Origin: Chryseobacterium viscerum | Lineage (GTDB): Bacteria > Bacteroidota > Bacteroidia > Flavobacteriales > Weeksellaceae | NCBI RefSeq assembly: GCF_002899945.2 | Contig: NZ_PPEG02000006.1 | Location: 363,473-427,472, forward strand | DNA: 64,000 nt | Direction: 5' to 3' | In this document: positions 32,633 through 42,004 of the stretch, one piece after another | Numbering within the stretch: position 1 is the stretch's first letter | Layout of the letters: the number at the start of each line of letters is the position of its first letter | Translations under genes and position numbers: made by a program | The notes under the pieces: generated by a model | Database searches by the model: none | What the model saw: only the letters and a program-made list of their open reading frames with translations | Told to the model about the DNA's origin: nothing

Positions 32633-33460
32633 TTATTGGATGTTTACACTTCCACCACTGCTTTCTTCTTTGCTCACATTCTTAAGTTCTCCTTTTTTAG
32701 AAATATCCACACTTCCGCCAGATGAAGCACCAGCCTTCACACTGGAAACAGCACTTATCTGAACACTTGCCCCACTGGAAGCGTCTGCTTCTACATCATC
32801 AGCAATAACACCTTTCGCTGAAACACTACTGCCTGAAGAAGCACTGATGTCCACCTTTTTTGCTTTTCCGGAAATATCAAGAGTAGATCCTGATGAAGAT
32901 TCAATATCAAGGTTTACAGCCCAAATTTTACCGTTGAAACTGCTGCTGCTGCTTATGTTGATATCCATATCATTCGCTTCCAGATCTCCGGAAATACTTC
33001 CTGCACTTGATACTTCAAGATCTGTTTTCTCCTGAGTAAATTTATCTTTTATGATAATTCTCGCTGCTGAATCGGCAAGAAGTTTATTAAAATCTTTTGT
33101 GTAAATTCTGGCCGTTACTTTACTAATATTCATCACTCTGATTCCAGGTTTATAATGAATATGAAGTCTTCCGCCCTCATTGTCTACAAGAATTTCATTG
33201 ATGATACTTTGAGGGGCAGAAATCACCACTTTTTCTGTTTCCGATTTTATGATTTCTGCTTCTATGGCTTGAGAAATCTGAATTTCATCAAAATCTCCGT
33301 TAAATTCTTTATGCTGTATCGGGCCGCTTTCTTTGCTTACTACTTTCTCTACCCAATTACTCGTGTCTCCATTTCTATCTCTGTTTCTGTTCTCATGCTT
33401 GTCATTACATGAGGCCAATGCCGCTAAGGCTGAAAAAATAAATAAAGTCCTTGTTTTCAT
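32633..33460 (-). CDS. Lipoprotein with head GIN domain (DUF2807)
   Basis: 275 residues; a signal peptide ending in a Cys (LAALASC, about 19) indicates a lipoprotein. The GIN domain (about 45-275) is a right-handed beta-helix built of short Ser/Ala/Gly repeats (SSSSFNGKIWAVNLDIESSS, ISASSGSSVSAKG, ADASSGASVQIS, AGASSGGSVDISKKG). Common in Bacteroidota; likely an envelope adhesin or stress protein. A polar region with Arg/Asn/Asp precedes it. Stops one base from the convergent antiporter gene. Confidence 0.86.
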   Translation of the reverse strand: MKTRTLFIFSALAALASCNDKHENRNRDRNGDTSNWVEKVVSKESGPIQHKEFNGDFDEIQISQAIEAEIIKSETEKVVISAPQSIINEILVDNEGGRLHIHYKPGIRVMNISKVTARIYTKDFNKLLADSAARIIIKDKFTQEKTDLEVSSAGSISGDLEANDMDINISSSSSFNGKIWAVNLDIESSSGSTLDISGKAKKVDISASSGSSVSAKGVIADDVEADASSGASVQISAVSSVKAGASSGGSVDISKKGELKNVSKEESSGGSVNIQ

Positions 33461-33714
33461 GCTTATTTCTTTTGTTAATTATTTTTGTTGATTTCTTTAC
33501 TTAAATAACAACTAATTTATAAAAAATATTACATTACAATTAAAAATACTATAATAGTATGCTATACAGGTTTTCAAAATGGCAGTATCCGTCCCCCAGC
33601 ATTCTCTTATTCATCTAAAAACACCTACTGAACGGGTTTAATAAATACATTTTCCAAAATAGATTCTATGATACAAGTTTTTAATATCTTTATGCTTTAA
33701 TAACAACTATATTT

Positions 33715-35856
33715 ATGAAGAATATTTCATCGGTATTATTAATTTCTGCCTTGGCGTTCAATCAATCTTGTACTACAATGAAACAGACCGATATTCAACA
33801 GGAGCTTCCTGCACCTGATTCCTCTTTATCTTCAAATCCTTTTATGAAGAAAAGCAAGCTTCAGTACGAAGCTCCGGAATTTGATAAAATCAAAAATGAG
33901 CACTTCAAACCTGCTTTTAACTATGGTTTAAAGCTGCATGAAGCTGAGATTATAAAAATTGCCAACAATCCGGCTTCTCCAACTTTTGAAAATACAATTG
34001 TTGCATTGGAAAAAAGTGGTGAAATATTGAGAAGAGCACAAATTGTATTCTCCAATCTTACAAGCGCAAATACCAATCCTACTTTACAGGCTTTGGATGA
34101 AGAATATGCCCCTATTTTTGCGGCACATTCTGATAAATTGTACCTGAATGAAAATCTTTATAAAAGAATACAATCCATCAAAGAAGACGGTCTTGATCCT
34201 GAAAGCAAAAGACTGGTACAATATTATAAACAAAACTTTGAAATTGCAGGAGCTAATCTTTCTGCAGCTGACAAAGAAAAATTAAAGCAACTCAACCAGG
34301 AGCTGGCCTCTCTTTCTACTCAATATTCTAATAAATTATTGGAAGCAAGAAAGCAAGGCGGAGTATTTTTCTCCGATGCAAAAGAACTGGACGGACTTTC
34401 TGCTGATGAAATTGCAGCCGCTGCGGCTGATGCCAAAACAGCAGGACAGCCTGGAAAATACCTTCTGGCTTTACAGAATACTACACAACAGCCTCTTTTA
34501 CAAAACTTAAAAAACAGAGCTACCAGAGAGAAGCTATTCAAAGCTTCATGGACAAGAGCTGAAAAAGGTGATGCTACTGATACAAGATCAACGATCGAAA
34601 AACTGGCTAAACTGAGACTGAGTAAAGCTCAGATTTTAGGAAAGAAAAACTTCGCAGAATGGAAACTTCAGGATCAGATGGCAAAAACACCTGAAGCAGC
34701 TACCAATCTGATGAATCAAATTGCTACTCCGGCCGTGGAAACAGCCAGACGTGAGGCAAAAGACATCCAGGATCTTATCGATCAGCAAAAAGGAGGGTTC
34801 AAAGTAGAACCTTGGGACTGGAATTTCTATGCTGAACAGGTAAGAAAAGCTAAGTTTGATCTTGACGAAAGTGAAATAAAGCCCTATTTTGAAATCACAA
34901 CGGTTCTTGAAAAAGGAGTTTTCTTCGCTGCTGAAAAATTCTACGGACTGACATTCAAAAAGAGAACAGATCTTCCTGTTTACCATCCTGATGTAGTAAC
35001 GTATGAAGTTTTCGATCATGATGGAAAATCTATCGCGATATATTACCTGGATTTCTATACAAGAGATTCTAAAAACGGTGGTGCATGGATGAGTAATTTT
35101 GTTGAGCAGTCTTATTTATTAGGAACAAAGCCTGTCATTGTTAACTGCTACAACTATCAGAAACCTGCTCCTGGAAAACCTTCATTAATCAGTTATGATG
35201 ATGTTTCAACCATCTTCCATGAATTTGGACACTCTATTCACGGAATGTTTGCCAGCCAGAAATACCCTTCACTTTCAGGAACAAATGTACCAAGAGACTT
35301 TGTAGAATTCCCGTCTCAGATCAATGAGCACTGGGCTTTAGATCCTGTTGTTCTGAAGAACTACGCGGTTCATTATGAAACAAAGCAGCCTATTCCACAG
35401 ACATTAGTAGAAAAAATTAAAAAAGCTTCTACATTCAATCAGGGATATATGACTACAGAATTGGTTTCTGCTGCTGAATTGGATATGGATTGGCATACCG
35501 TAAGCAACGACAGTCAGTTTATTCCAGTTTTAGACTTTGAAAAGCAATCTTTAGCCAGCCATGGATTCAATCTGGCAACAGTTCCACCAAGATACCATAC
35601 TCCTTATTTTGCACACATCTGGGGAGGTGGATATTCAGCAGGATATTATGCTTATTTATGGTCTGAAACATTGGATAACGATGCATGGGAATGGATTAGT
35701 AAGAATGGCGGATTAACCAGAGAAAATGGTGACCGTTTCAGAAAATATATTCTTTCTGTAGGAAACTCTGTAGACTTGAATCAAGCATTCAGAGACTTTA
35801 CAGGACATGATCCGGATATCAAACCTTTATTAAGAAACAGAGGTTTTATTAAATAA
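33715..35856 (+). CDS. M3-family metallopeptidase (Dcp/oligopeptidase A-like) lipoprotein
   Basis: 713 residues. Signal peptide ends in a Cys (NQSC, about residue 19), so it is likely membrane-anchored in the periplasm. The zinc site is HEFGHSIHG (HExxH, about 501-509), with the third ligand Glu in the next helix, as in peptidyl-dipeptidase Dcp and oligopeptidase A. Long helical N-terminal part as in the family; the C-terminal ARYHTPYFAHIWGGGYSAGY-like block (PRYHTPYFAHIWGGGYSAGY) contains conserved substrate-binding Tyr/His. Hydrolyses short peptides. Confidence 0.92.
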   Translation: MKNISSVLLISALAFNQSCTTMKQTDIQQELPAPDSSLSSNPFMKKSKLQYEAPEFDKIKNEHFKPAFNYGLKLHEAEIIKIANNPASPTFENTIVALEKSGEILRRAQIVFSNLTSANTNPTLQALDEEYAPIFAAHSDKLYLNENLYKRIQSIKEDGLDPESKRLVQYYKQNFEIAGANLSAADKEKLKQLNQELASLSTQYSNKLLEARKQGGVFFSDAKELDGLSADEIAAAAADAKTAGQPGKYLLALQNTTQQPLLQNLKNRATREKLFKASWTRAEKGDATDTRSTIEKLAKLRLSKAQILGKKNFAEWKLQDQMAKTPEAATNLMNQIATPAVETARREAKDIQDLIDQQKGGFKVEPWDWNFYAEQVRKAKFDLDESEIKPYFEITTVLEKGVFFAAEKFYGLTFKKRTDLPVYHPDVVTYEVFDHDGKSIAIYYLDFYTRDSKNGGAWMSNFVEQSYLLGTKPVIVNCYNYQKPAPGKPSLISYDDVSTIFHEFGHSIHGMFASQKYPSLSGTNVPRDFVEFPSQINEHWALDPVVLKNYAVHYETKQPIPQTLVEKIKKASTFNQGYMTTELVSAAELDMDWHTVSNDSQFIPVLDFEKQSLASHGFNLATVPPRYHTPYFAHIWGGGYSAGYYAYLWSETLDNDAWEWISKNGGLTRENGDRFRKYILSVGNSVDLNQAFRDFTGHDPDIKPLLRNRGFIK

Positions 35857-35864
35857 ATCAATAG

Positions 35865-35895
35865 GAAGCATTCTTTTAAGAGTGCTTCTTTTTTT
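35865..35895 (+). terminator. Terminator of the M3 peptidase gene
   Basis: 10-bp stem (35865-35874 with 35879-35888, one G-T pair) followed by seven T. Confidence 0.75.
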
Positions 35896-35900
35896 GTTTT

Positions 35901-35964
35901 GGCTAAAGCCGATGGATATTTCTTTGTTTATTTTTTAACGGGCTAAAGCCCGTTCCTATTGAAT
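35901..35964 (+). repeat. Composite two-palindrome intergenic repeat, copy C
   Basis: GGCTAAAGCC (35901-35910), 26-base spacer, AACGGGCTAAAGCCCGTT then CCTATTGAAT (35937-35964); the cleanest copy in the window. Confidence 0.75.
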
Positions 35965-35969
35965 TTCAT

Positions 35970-35977
35970 TATTTTTG
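35970..35977 (+). promoter_or_regulatory. -7 element TATTTTTG before the YchJ-like gene
   Basis: Exact TAnnTTTG, 25 bases before the ATG at 36003 and only 5 bases after repeat copy C. Confidence 0.5.
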
Positions 35978-36002
35978 CAGTTCACATTTTAAAATATAAT
36001 AT

Positions 36003-36380
36003 ATGGACTGTCCCTGCTGTTCAGGAAAATCCTACGAAGACTGCTGCAAACCTTATCATACTGGAGAAAAGCATGCTCCCACCGCTGAAGCTTTGATGCG
36101 CTCAAGGTTTTCTGCTTTTGCGATTCCGAATGGTGACTACCTGATGGAAACCACACTTCCGGGAAAAAGAAAATACCACAATACAAAAGATCTTCAGGAA
36201 TGGGGAGAAATCAACCAATGGACAAAACTGGAAATCATCCGAACTCCTACTTTAAATCATGTAGAGTTTAAAGCTTATTATACAGACGAGGATGGTCATT
36301 CGCAGCTCCATCATGAACTTTCACTTTTCCAAAAAATGCATGAACGCTGGTATTATGTTTCAGGGGAATTTTTAGATTAG
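36003..36380 (+). CDS. YchJ-family (UPF0225) small metal-binding protein
   Basis: 125 residues. The N-terminal SEC-C-like motif MDCPCCSGKSYEDCC provides four or more cysteines for zinc. Then TAEALMRSRFSAFAIPNGDY and a beta-rich NTF2-like domain (about 40-125; VEFKAYYTDEDGHSQLHHE, ERWYYVSGEF). YchJ proteins have this layout but often also a C-terminal SEC-C, absent here. Function unknown. Cytosolic. Confidence 0.9.
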   Translation: MDCPCCSGKSYEDCCKPYHTGEKHAPTAEALMRSRFSAFAIPNGDYLMETTLPGKRKYHNTKDLQEWGEINQWTKLEIIRTPTLNHVEFKAYYTDEDGHSQLHHELSLFQKMHERWYYVSGEFLD

Positions 36381-36440
36381 AACTCCTCCCGAAGAGAGGA
36401 ATACCAAGCATTCAATAACTATTGTAACCTTATAAATAAG

Positions 36441-36471
36441 AATACCCCACAGAATTGATCTGTGGGGTATT
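36441..36471. terminator. Strong intrinsic terminator
   Basis: 13-bp perfect stem (36441-36453 with 36459-36471) around ATTGA. Lies between the YchJ-like gene (+) and the SlyD-like gene (-) stops. Confidence 0.8.
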
Positions 36472-36520
36472 CTTTATCTTTTATCTAAAAAATGTCCAAA
36501 AAATCGGACATTTTTATTTT

Positions 36521-37021
36521 TTAGTGAGCTTCATTTCCGTCAACTCCATGAGCATGTCCATGTGACAATTCCTCTTCAGTTGCTGGACGAGTATTTAAAA
36601 TTTCTACCTGGAAATCTAAAACTTTCCCTGCCATTGGATGGTTAAGGTCTGCTACTACAACTTCAGGAGTCACTTCTACTACAAATGCCTGGAAATTGTT
36701 CCCTTCATTATCAGATAAAGGTAAAATAGCTCCAATAGGTGGAGTTCCTGATTCTTTAAACATATCAATTGGCAATTGTGCGATAGCATCAGGCTGTCTG
36801 TCACCATAAGCTTCTTCAGGCTGAATTGTAAAATCTGCTTTATCACCAGCTTTTAAGCCCAGGATATTTTGTTCAAATTTTGGAATCATCATTCCCATAC
36901 CGTACAAAAATGTAAGCGGATTTTCTGTTGTTGTCTCTTCTACAAGAATCTTACTTCCATCTGGTTCGATAGTGTGAAGTATGTACTTTACAGCTACAAC
37001 ATGATTGTTTTCAATTGTCAT
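36521..37021 (-). CDS. SlyD-like FKBP-type peptidyl-prolyl isomerase
   Basis: 166 residues from the ATG at 37021, where the family begins (MTIENNHVVAVKYILHTIEP); the earlier ATG at 37051 adds only a basic stretch. The FKBP domain is interrupted by an insert-in-flap domain as in SlyD (LTFLYGMGMMIPKFEQNILG, DFTIQPEEAYGDRQPDAI, VVADLNHPMAGKVLDFQVEI). A His-rich tail (SHGHAHGVDGNEAH) fits metal binding. Cis-trans isomerase and chaperone. -7 element 42 bases upstream of the ATG. Confidence 0.9.
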   Translation of the reverse strand: MTIENNHVVAVKYILHTIEPDGSKILVEETTTENPLTFLYGMGMMIPKFEQNILGLKAGDKADFTIQPEEAYGDRQPDAIAQLPIDMFKESGTPPIGAILPLSDNEGNNFQAFVVEVTPEVVVADLNHPMAGKVLDFQVEILNTRPATEEELSHGHAHGVDGNEAH

Positions 37022-37062
37022 ATTTCTTATTTTTTTCGTGCGCTTTTTCACGATTAATTTTA

Positions 37063-37070
37063 CAAATATA
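37063..37070 (-). promoter_or_regulatory. -7 element TATATTTG of the SlyD-like gene
   Basis: Exact TAnnTTTG on the minus strand, 42 bases before the ATG at 37021. Confidence 0.45.
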
Positions 37071-37137
37071 CTATTTTTTGAAATGATTGTTCGAAGGAGA
37101 AAATCAAATGAAAAATCTAAAAGTGAGATCCTGCTTT

Positions 37138-37389
37138 CTATTTTCTGCCCTTAGTTTCGTCACGCTTTTTCTGTCTCAGCATAAAGAGGTAAAGACTTTC
37201 TACTTTTGTTCTGGCCCAGGGTGTTTTCCGTAAAAATTTCAGGGAAGAAGTGATGCTCGGGTTGTCTGTAAAACATTTGATATTGATCTGCTCGCCCAAT
37301 TTTTCAAATCCTTCGTAGTATTCTACCAATTCTTCAAGAATAGCATCAAGCCTTTTTCCGTGTAAAGGATCTTTTGATTTTTCTTCCAT
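37138..37389 (-). CDS. VF530-family (DUF2132) small DNA-binding protein
   Basis: 83 residues. The whole protein is the VF530 fold: DPLHGKRLDAILEELVEYYE at the start, IKCFTDNPSITSSLKFLRKT and PWARTKVESLYLFML to the end, finishing in a basic RDETKGRK. Family proteins are small and suspected DNA binders. Promoter -7 only 7 bases from the ATG. Confidence 0.88.
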   Translation of the reverse strand: MEEKSKDPLHGKRLDAILEELVEYYEGFEKLGEQINIKCFTDNPSITSSLKFLRKTPWARTKVESLYLFMLRQKKRDETKGRK

Positions 37390-37396
37390 AACACAG

Positions 37397-37404
37397 CAAA
37401 ATTA
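37397..37404 (-). promoter_or_regulatory. -7 element TAATTTTG of the VF530 gene
   Basis: Exact TAnnTTTG, 7 bases upstream of the ATG, predicting an almost leaderless mRNA. Confidence 0.5.
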
Positions 37405-37433
37405 AAACATTTTATCAGACTTAACGACTAAAA

Positions 37434-37464
37434 TTGTTTAAACTCTCAATCTTTAGTATTTTTG
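37434..37464 (+). promoter_or_regulatory. Promoter (TTG-N20-TATTTTTG) for the small Lys-rich gene and sbcDC
   Basis: TTG 37434-37436 and TATTTTTG 37457-37464. It covers an in-frame TTG at 37462, which excludes that upstream codon as a start. Confidence 0.6.
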
Positions 37465-37509
37465 AAGAAGCTATTGCTTACCAATAAAAATCATTCGTTA
37501 CAAACCAAT

Positions 37510-37662
37510 ATGAGCAAAAACAACGAAGCCAACAGGAAAAAAAATAAAAAGAAAATTGATCAGAAAAAACGGAAAATGCAAGATGCGGAAACAGAAAGGA
37601 AAGCGCGTTTAAAACAAATTCTGGAAGATTTCAAAGTAAAAGAAACTGATAATCAAGAATGA
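37510..37662 (+). CDS. Small Lys/Glu-rich protein (50 residues)
   Basis: Starts at the ATG at 37510 (MSKNNEANRKKNKKKIDQKK), since the longer in-frame reading begins inside the promoter. Contains long runs of Lys/Arg with Glu/Asp, probably a single charged helix, and no Cys or hydrophobic core. It is the first gene of a likely operon with sbcD (49 bases) and sbcC. A nucleic acid or nucleoid role is possible but unproven. Confidence 0.62.
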   Translation: MSKNNEANRKKNKKKIDQKKRKMQDAETERKARLKQILEDFKVKETDNQE

Positions 37663-37711
37663 AAATCGTTCATTACTCAATCTATTTACGTTAAACAATG
37701 ATAAACTTTTT

Positions 37712-38917
37712 ATGAAAATTCTGCACACCGCCGACTGGCATTTGGGAAAAAGACTGGACCGCTTTTCACGACTGGAAGAGCAAATTCTGGTAATGGAAGA
37801 GATCATAGGCATTGCTGATGAAGAGCATGCAGATCTTATCCTTGTTGCCGGTGATCTTTTTGACAATTTTAATCCGAGTGTAGAAGCCGTTGAGCTTTTT
37901 TATAAGACATTGAAACGTCTATCTTTGAATGGGAAGCGTCCTGTAATTGCAATTTCAGGAAATCACGACTCTCCCAATCTGATCGATGCTCCGGATCCTC
38001 TGGCCCGGGAATGTGGGATTATTTTAATAGGCCATCCTAAAGCTGAAGTGAAGCCCTTCAGTACTGAATATTTCAGTATTTCAAATTCTAAAGAAGGTTT
38101 TGTGGAACTGAAAATTGAAGGGATAGATTTCCCTGTAAGAATTCTACACACTCCTTTCGCGAATGAGATCCGTTTAAAAGAATATTTTGGGGAAAATAAA
38201 GAGGAGGAAATCAACAAAGTCCTTTCACAAACATGGAAAGACCTTGCTGATCAGTTTTGTGATGATTCCGGGGTGAATCTTCTGACCGCTCATTTGTATA
38301 TGAATAAAAGAGGAGCGGAAGTTTTGGAAGAACCTGAAGGAGAAAAACCTATTAAAATTGGAAATGCAGACCTTATTTTTTCGGATACTATTCCTGAGCA
38401 GATTCAATATACGGCATTGGGGCACCTCCACGGTTTTCAGAATATCGGGACAAAGGAAAAGCCAGTTATTTATTCATCTTCTCCCCTATGCTACAGTTTC
38501 AGTGAAGCCGGACAGACAAAATATGTGTCCATTATTGATGCAGAACCTGGAAAGCCAGTTAATTATGAAAAAAAGGCTTTAAAAAACGGAAGAGCTTTAG
38601 TCCGAAAAACATTTACTTCTATAGAAGATACCGTTCAGTGGCTGAGTGAAAATCCCTATACATTTATTGAACTTACGCTGGAAAGTGAGACTTTTCTAAC
38701 GGCTGATGAAAGAAGATTAATCTATCAGTCTCATAACGGAATTGTTCACCTCATCCCAAAAGTCAAAAATAAAGAGCTAGCTGAAAATCTAAGCCAGGAC
38801 ATCAATTTAAGTCAGGATATTGACATATTATTCAAGGATTATTTTAAATCTAAAAACGGCGGACAGGAAGCCAATGAAGAACTGATGAATTTGTTTAACG
38901 AAATTTTAAATGCATAA
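37712..38917 (+). CDS. sbcD: Exonuclease SbcD (Mre11-like)
   Basis: 401 residues. The nuclease subunit of the SbcCD/Mre11-Rad50-type complex that opens hairpins and palindromes. The metallophosphoesterase motifs are all seen: ILHTADWHLGKRLD, LVAGDLFDNF, AISGNHDSP, LTAHLYM and ALGHLHGFQ. A capping domain fills the C-terminal third. Three bases before sbcC, so they are co-translated. Full length. Confidence 0.96.
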   Translation: MKILHTADWHLGKRLDRFSRLEEQILVMEEIIGIADEEHADLILVAGDLFDNFNPSVEAVELFYKTLKRLSLNGKRPVIAISGNHDSPNLIDAPDPLARECGIILIGHPKAEVKPFSTEYFSISNSKEGFVELKIEGIDFPVRILHTPFANEIRLKEYFGENKEEEINKVLSQTWKDLADQFCDDSGVNLLTAHLYMNKRGAEVLEEPEGEKPIKIGNADLIFSDTIPEQIQYTALGHLHGFQNIGTKEKPVIYSSSPLCYSFSEAGQTKYVSIIDAEPGKPVNYEKKALKNGRALVRKTFTSIEDTVQWLSENPYTFIELTLESETFLTADERRLIYQSHNGIVHLIPKVKNKELAENLSQDINLSQDIDILFKDYFKSKNGGQEANEELMNLFNEILNA

Positions 38918-38920
38918 GCC

Positions 38921-41900
38921 ATGATCCCTGTTCAATTAACTATCGAAGGACTTTATTCCTACCAGGAACGCCAAACGATTGATTTCAGAAACCTTACCGA
39001 AGCTGGATTGTTTGGTATTTTCGGGGCGGTGGGTTCTGGAAAATCATCGGTTCTTGAAGCCATTTCGTTTGCTTTATATGGAGAAACGGAACGTCTGAAC
39101 ATGCGTGATAAAAGGGCTTACAATATGATGAATTTAAAATCAAACAGTTCTTATATCGAGTTTGATTTTGTGAATTATGAGAATAAGCTTTTCCGTGCTG
39201 CCCGTGATTTTAAAAGAAATCTGAAAAAATTCGAGGAAGTAAAACCTAATGCGGTTACTTTTTATGAGAATATCAACGGCAAGTGGATTCCTTTGGATCA
39301 CTCGAATGCAGAGACGATCATTGGTTTAAGCTACTCCAACTTCAAAAGAACCATCATTATTCCGCAGGGACAGTTCAAAGAATTCCTTGAATTGGGTGCT
39401 GCAGAAAGAACGAATATGATGAAGGAGATTTTTAGCCTTCAAAAATTCGATCTTCAGAACAATGTTTCTGCACTTAATGTAAAAAACAGGTCTGAGCTGG
39501 ATCAACTTGAAGGGCAGCTAAAAGGTTTTGAAGAAATCAATGAGGAGAAAATCCAGATTCAGAAAGAACAGCTGACAGAGGAACAGAAAAAACTCTCTGA
39601 ATCGAATGAAAAACTGGAAAGGGTTTCCTATACCTATCAACAACTGAAAAACTTAAAAAGCGATTTTGAAAGTTTACAGCAGAATAAGGAAAAATTCAGC
39701 AAGCTCTCTGAAGAAAAACCTCAGATGGATGCTCTGGAAGCACAGACTGAATTATACGACCATACTTTCAGGCTTTTCAACCCGTTGATTATTGAGAAGA
39801 ATAAGCTTTCAAAAGAAATTACCGATAAACGGAACGAAAGAGAACAGCAGATCAAAAGCCTGCAGGAGACTGAGAAGGCTTTCAATACAATCAAAGAACA
39901 ACTCACAGTACTTGAACCACAATTTAAAGCTTTAGAGCAATCCAGAATTCAGGAAAACGATTTGAGTCTCATCATCCAGATTCTGAAGTTTTCTGAAGAA
40001 ATCAAAGTTCTGAATGAAAGAACTCAAAAGGGTTCTGAAAAAGTAAAAGAAGTAAATCTTAATAAAGAGAAAATTCAAAAGAAGATTGATGAACTTTCTG
40101 CACAAATTAAAACCTTAAAGGAGCAAAAATTGGATTCCGCTTTGCTTTCTGAAGTGGGAAATTGGTTTATTCAACAAAAAAACTTAAAAAAATCACAGCA
40201 GGAACAAGCTGAAAAAATTGAGAAACATCTAAAACAGATTGGAGAAATTGCAGAGGAATTAAAACCTTTTGCCTATCAGGAAAATTATAAGGAAGATTTC
40301 AAAACCAGAAAAGAAGCCTTAGAAACAAAGAAAAAGGAGCTTTCCCAGAAACTGGATCATCTCAAAATTCAAAAAGAACTTTCCCGTTTCGCCAGTGAAC
40401 TTCATGATGGTGAAAACTGTCCTCTTTGTGGATCCAAGGAACATCCTCATATTGTAGAATTCAATGATGTGAATATTGAGCTGCAGGAGATTCAGGAGAA
40501 AATAACTTCTGTAGAACAGGAAATTTCCGTTATTCAAAAGCAGGAAGCAGAAATTGACAAAATTCTGGACCGCAAGAAAATCTTTGAGGAACAGCTTCTT
40601 TCGGAACAGAAAATTCTCCTTCAGATTCAGAAAGAGATTGAAAATCATATCCTGAATTTCACATGGAAACAATTCGCTTCGGATCAGGAGGAAGAGTTTG
40701 AGAAAAAACGTACCAACTCGTTTACGTTAGAAAAAAAGATTGAAGAAACGGAGCGCAATATAGGCCAGGAAAGGGAAACTCTTGAAAAAGAAACCCAATT
40801 GTTAGAAAAATATAAAAGTGCACTGGAAAATTTCAGGCTGGAAGAGGTTTCTAAACAGGAACAGATCAATATCAGCCGTTCTGCTCTTAAGATTCTGGAT
40901 TGGAATCTATATGTTCAAAAAGCGATCATAGAAGTTGAAGAAAACTACAAAAAACTAGTATTCTCCAACAAAGAAACTGAAGAAAATTACCAAAAAGCAC
41001 TGGAGCAGGAAAAAATTCTTTCTCCAAAACTGGCAGAACAAAAAGCGATTGTCAGCCAATCGGAGAAACAGATTACAGAACTTGAAAAAGAAATTTCCGG
41101 GAATGAAGAGGCGATTATTAAAGCCTTGGCAGATCAAAACTTCACAGAGTTCAAAGAGGTTGAGAATATTTTACTTCAGGAAATTGATATTCAACTCGTA
41201 AGAACCAAAATCCAGAATTTCAAAGTTGATTTCGAAGCTTTAAAGAAATTCATCGGCGAGCTGGAATTAAAACTGAAAGGACTTTCATTTGACAATGAGC
41301 AGTTCTCTCAGGCTGAACAACGGTTCAATGAAGCGCAAAGTGAGCAGAAACAAATCAGTGATTCTGTAGTCACGAAGAACGCAGAAATAGACCGGTTGGA
41401 AAAAGAGTTTGTGAAAAAAGAAGGGCTTCTGAAAGAATTGACAAAGCTTCAGAAGCGTTCTGAAAATTTAAAGATTATGATGAACCTGTTTAAGGGAGCA
41501 GGTTTTGTGCAATATGTCTCGTCTATTTATCTGAGACAGCTTTGTGATCATGCGAATGTTCGTTTCCATCGGATGACCAGAAACCAACTGAGTCTGCAGC
41601 TTAATGAAAATAACGACTTTGAGATCATCGATTACCTCAACGAAGGAAAAAGCAGAAGTGTAAAGACCCTGTCCGGCGGGCAAGCGTTCCAGGTTTCTTT
41701 AAGCCTTGCTCTGGCATTGGCAGAAAGTGTTCAGGCCAACGCAAAAGCCGATAAAAACTTCTTCTTTATTGATGAAGGATTCGGAACTCAGGATACGGAA
41801 TCGGTGAATATTGTATTTGAAACGCTTACCAATCTGATGAAAGAAAACAGGATTGTAGGGATTATTTCGCATGTTGAAGAACTGAAAGAGAAAATCCCTA

Positions 41901-41956
41901 CAGCTCTCAACATTATTAAAGACGAGGAAAGAGGAAGTCTCATTGAGATTGTGTAA
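38921..41956 (+). CDS. sbcC: SbcC, Rad50-like SMC-type ATPase
   Basis: 1011 residues. Walker A FGAVGSGKSSVL (34-45), then two long coiled coils (about 180-480 and 510-860) flanking the zinc hook CPLCGSKEH (C500 and C503), the ABC signature LSGGQ (917-921) and Walker B FFIDEGFGTQD (948-958). With SbcD it processes DNA ends and palindromes. The full head/coil/hook/coil/head layout is present. Such a complex is interesting given the many palindromes in this window. Confidence 0.97.
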   Translation: MIPVQLTIEGLYSYQERQTIDFRNLTEAGLFGIFGAVGSGKSSVLEAISFALYGETERLNMRDKRAYNMMNLKSNSSYIEFDFVNYENKLFRAARDFKRNLKKFEEVKPNAVTFYENINGKWIPLDHSNAETIIGLSYSNFKRTIIIPQGQFKEFLELGAAERTNMMKEIFSLQKFDLQNNVSALNVKNRSELDQLEGQLKGFEEINEEKIQIQKEQLTEEQKKLSESNEKLERVSYTYQQLKNLKSDFESLQQNKEKFSKLSEEKPQMDALEAQTELYDHTFRLFNPLIIEKNKLSKEITDKRNEREQQIKSLQETEKAFNTIKEQLTVLEPQFKALEQSRIQENDLSLIIQILKFSEEIKVLNERTQKGSEKVKEVNLNKEKIQKKIDELSAQIKTLKEQKLDSALLSEVGNWFIQQKNLKKSQQEQAEKIEKHLKQIGEIAEELKPFAYQENYKEDFKTRKEALETKKKELSQKLDHLKIQKELSRFASELHDGENCPLCGSKEHPHIVEFNDVNIELQEIQEKITSVEQEISVIQKQEAEIDKILDRKKIFEEQLLSEQKILLQIQKEIENHILNFTWKQFASDQEEEFEKKRTNSFTLEKKIEETERNIGQERETLEKETQLLEKYKSALENFRLEEVSKQEQINISRSALKILDWNLYVQKAIIEVEENYKKLVFSNKETEENYQKALEQEKILSPKLAEQKAIVSQSEKQITELEKEISGNEEAIIKALADQNFTEFKEVENILLQEIDIQLVRTKIQNFKVDFEALKKFIGELELKLKGLSFDNEQFSQAEQRFNEAQSEQKQISDSVVTKNAEIDRLEKEFVKKEGLLKELTKLQKRSENLKIMMNLFKGAGFVQYVSSIYLRQLCDHANVRFHRMTRNQLSLQLNENNDFEIIDYLNEGKSRSVKTLSGGQAFQVSLSLALALAESVQANAKADKNFFFIDEGFGTQDTESVNIVFETLTNLMKENRIVGIISHVEELKEKIPTALNIIKDEERGSLIEIV

Positions 41957-42004
41957 TTAATCTAAAAACCTCAAAAGAGATTAAACTAAGGCTGGCTTGA
42001 AAAC

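Noticed and set aside
33579..33641. 20-codon frame in the spacer before the M3 peptidase gene
   Set aside because: No signal peptide, promoter or family pattern; such short frames occur by chance.
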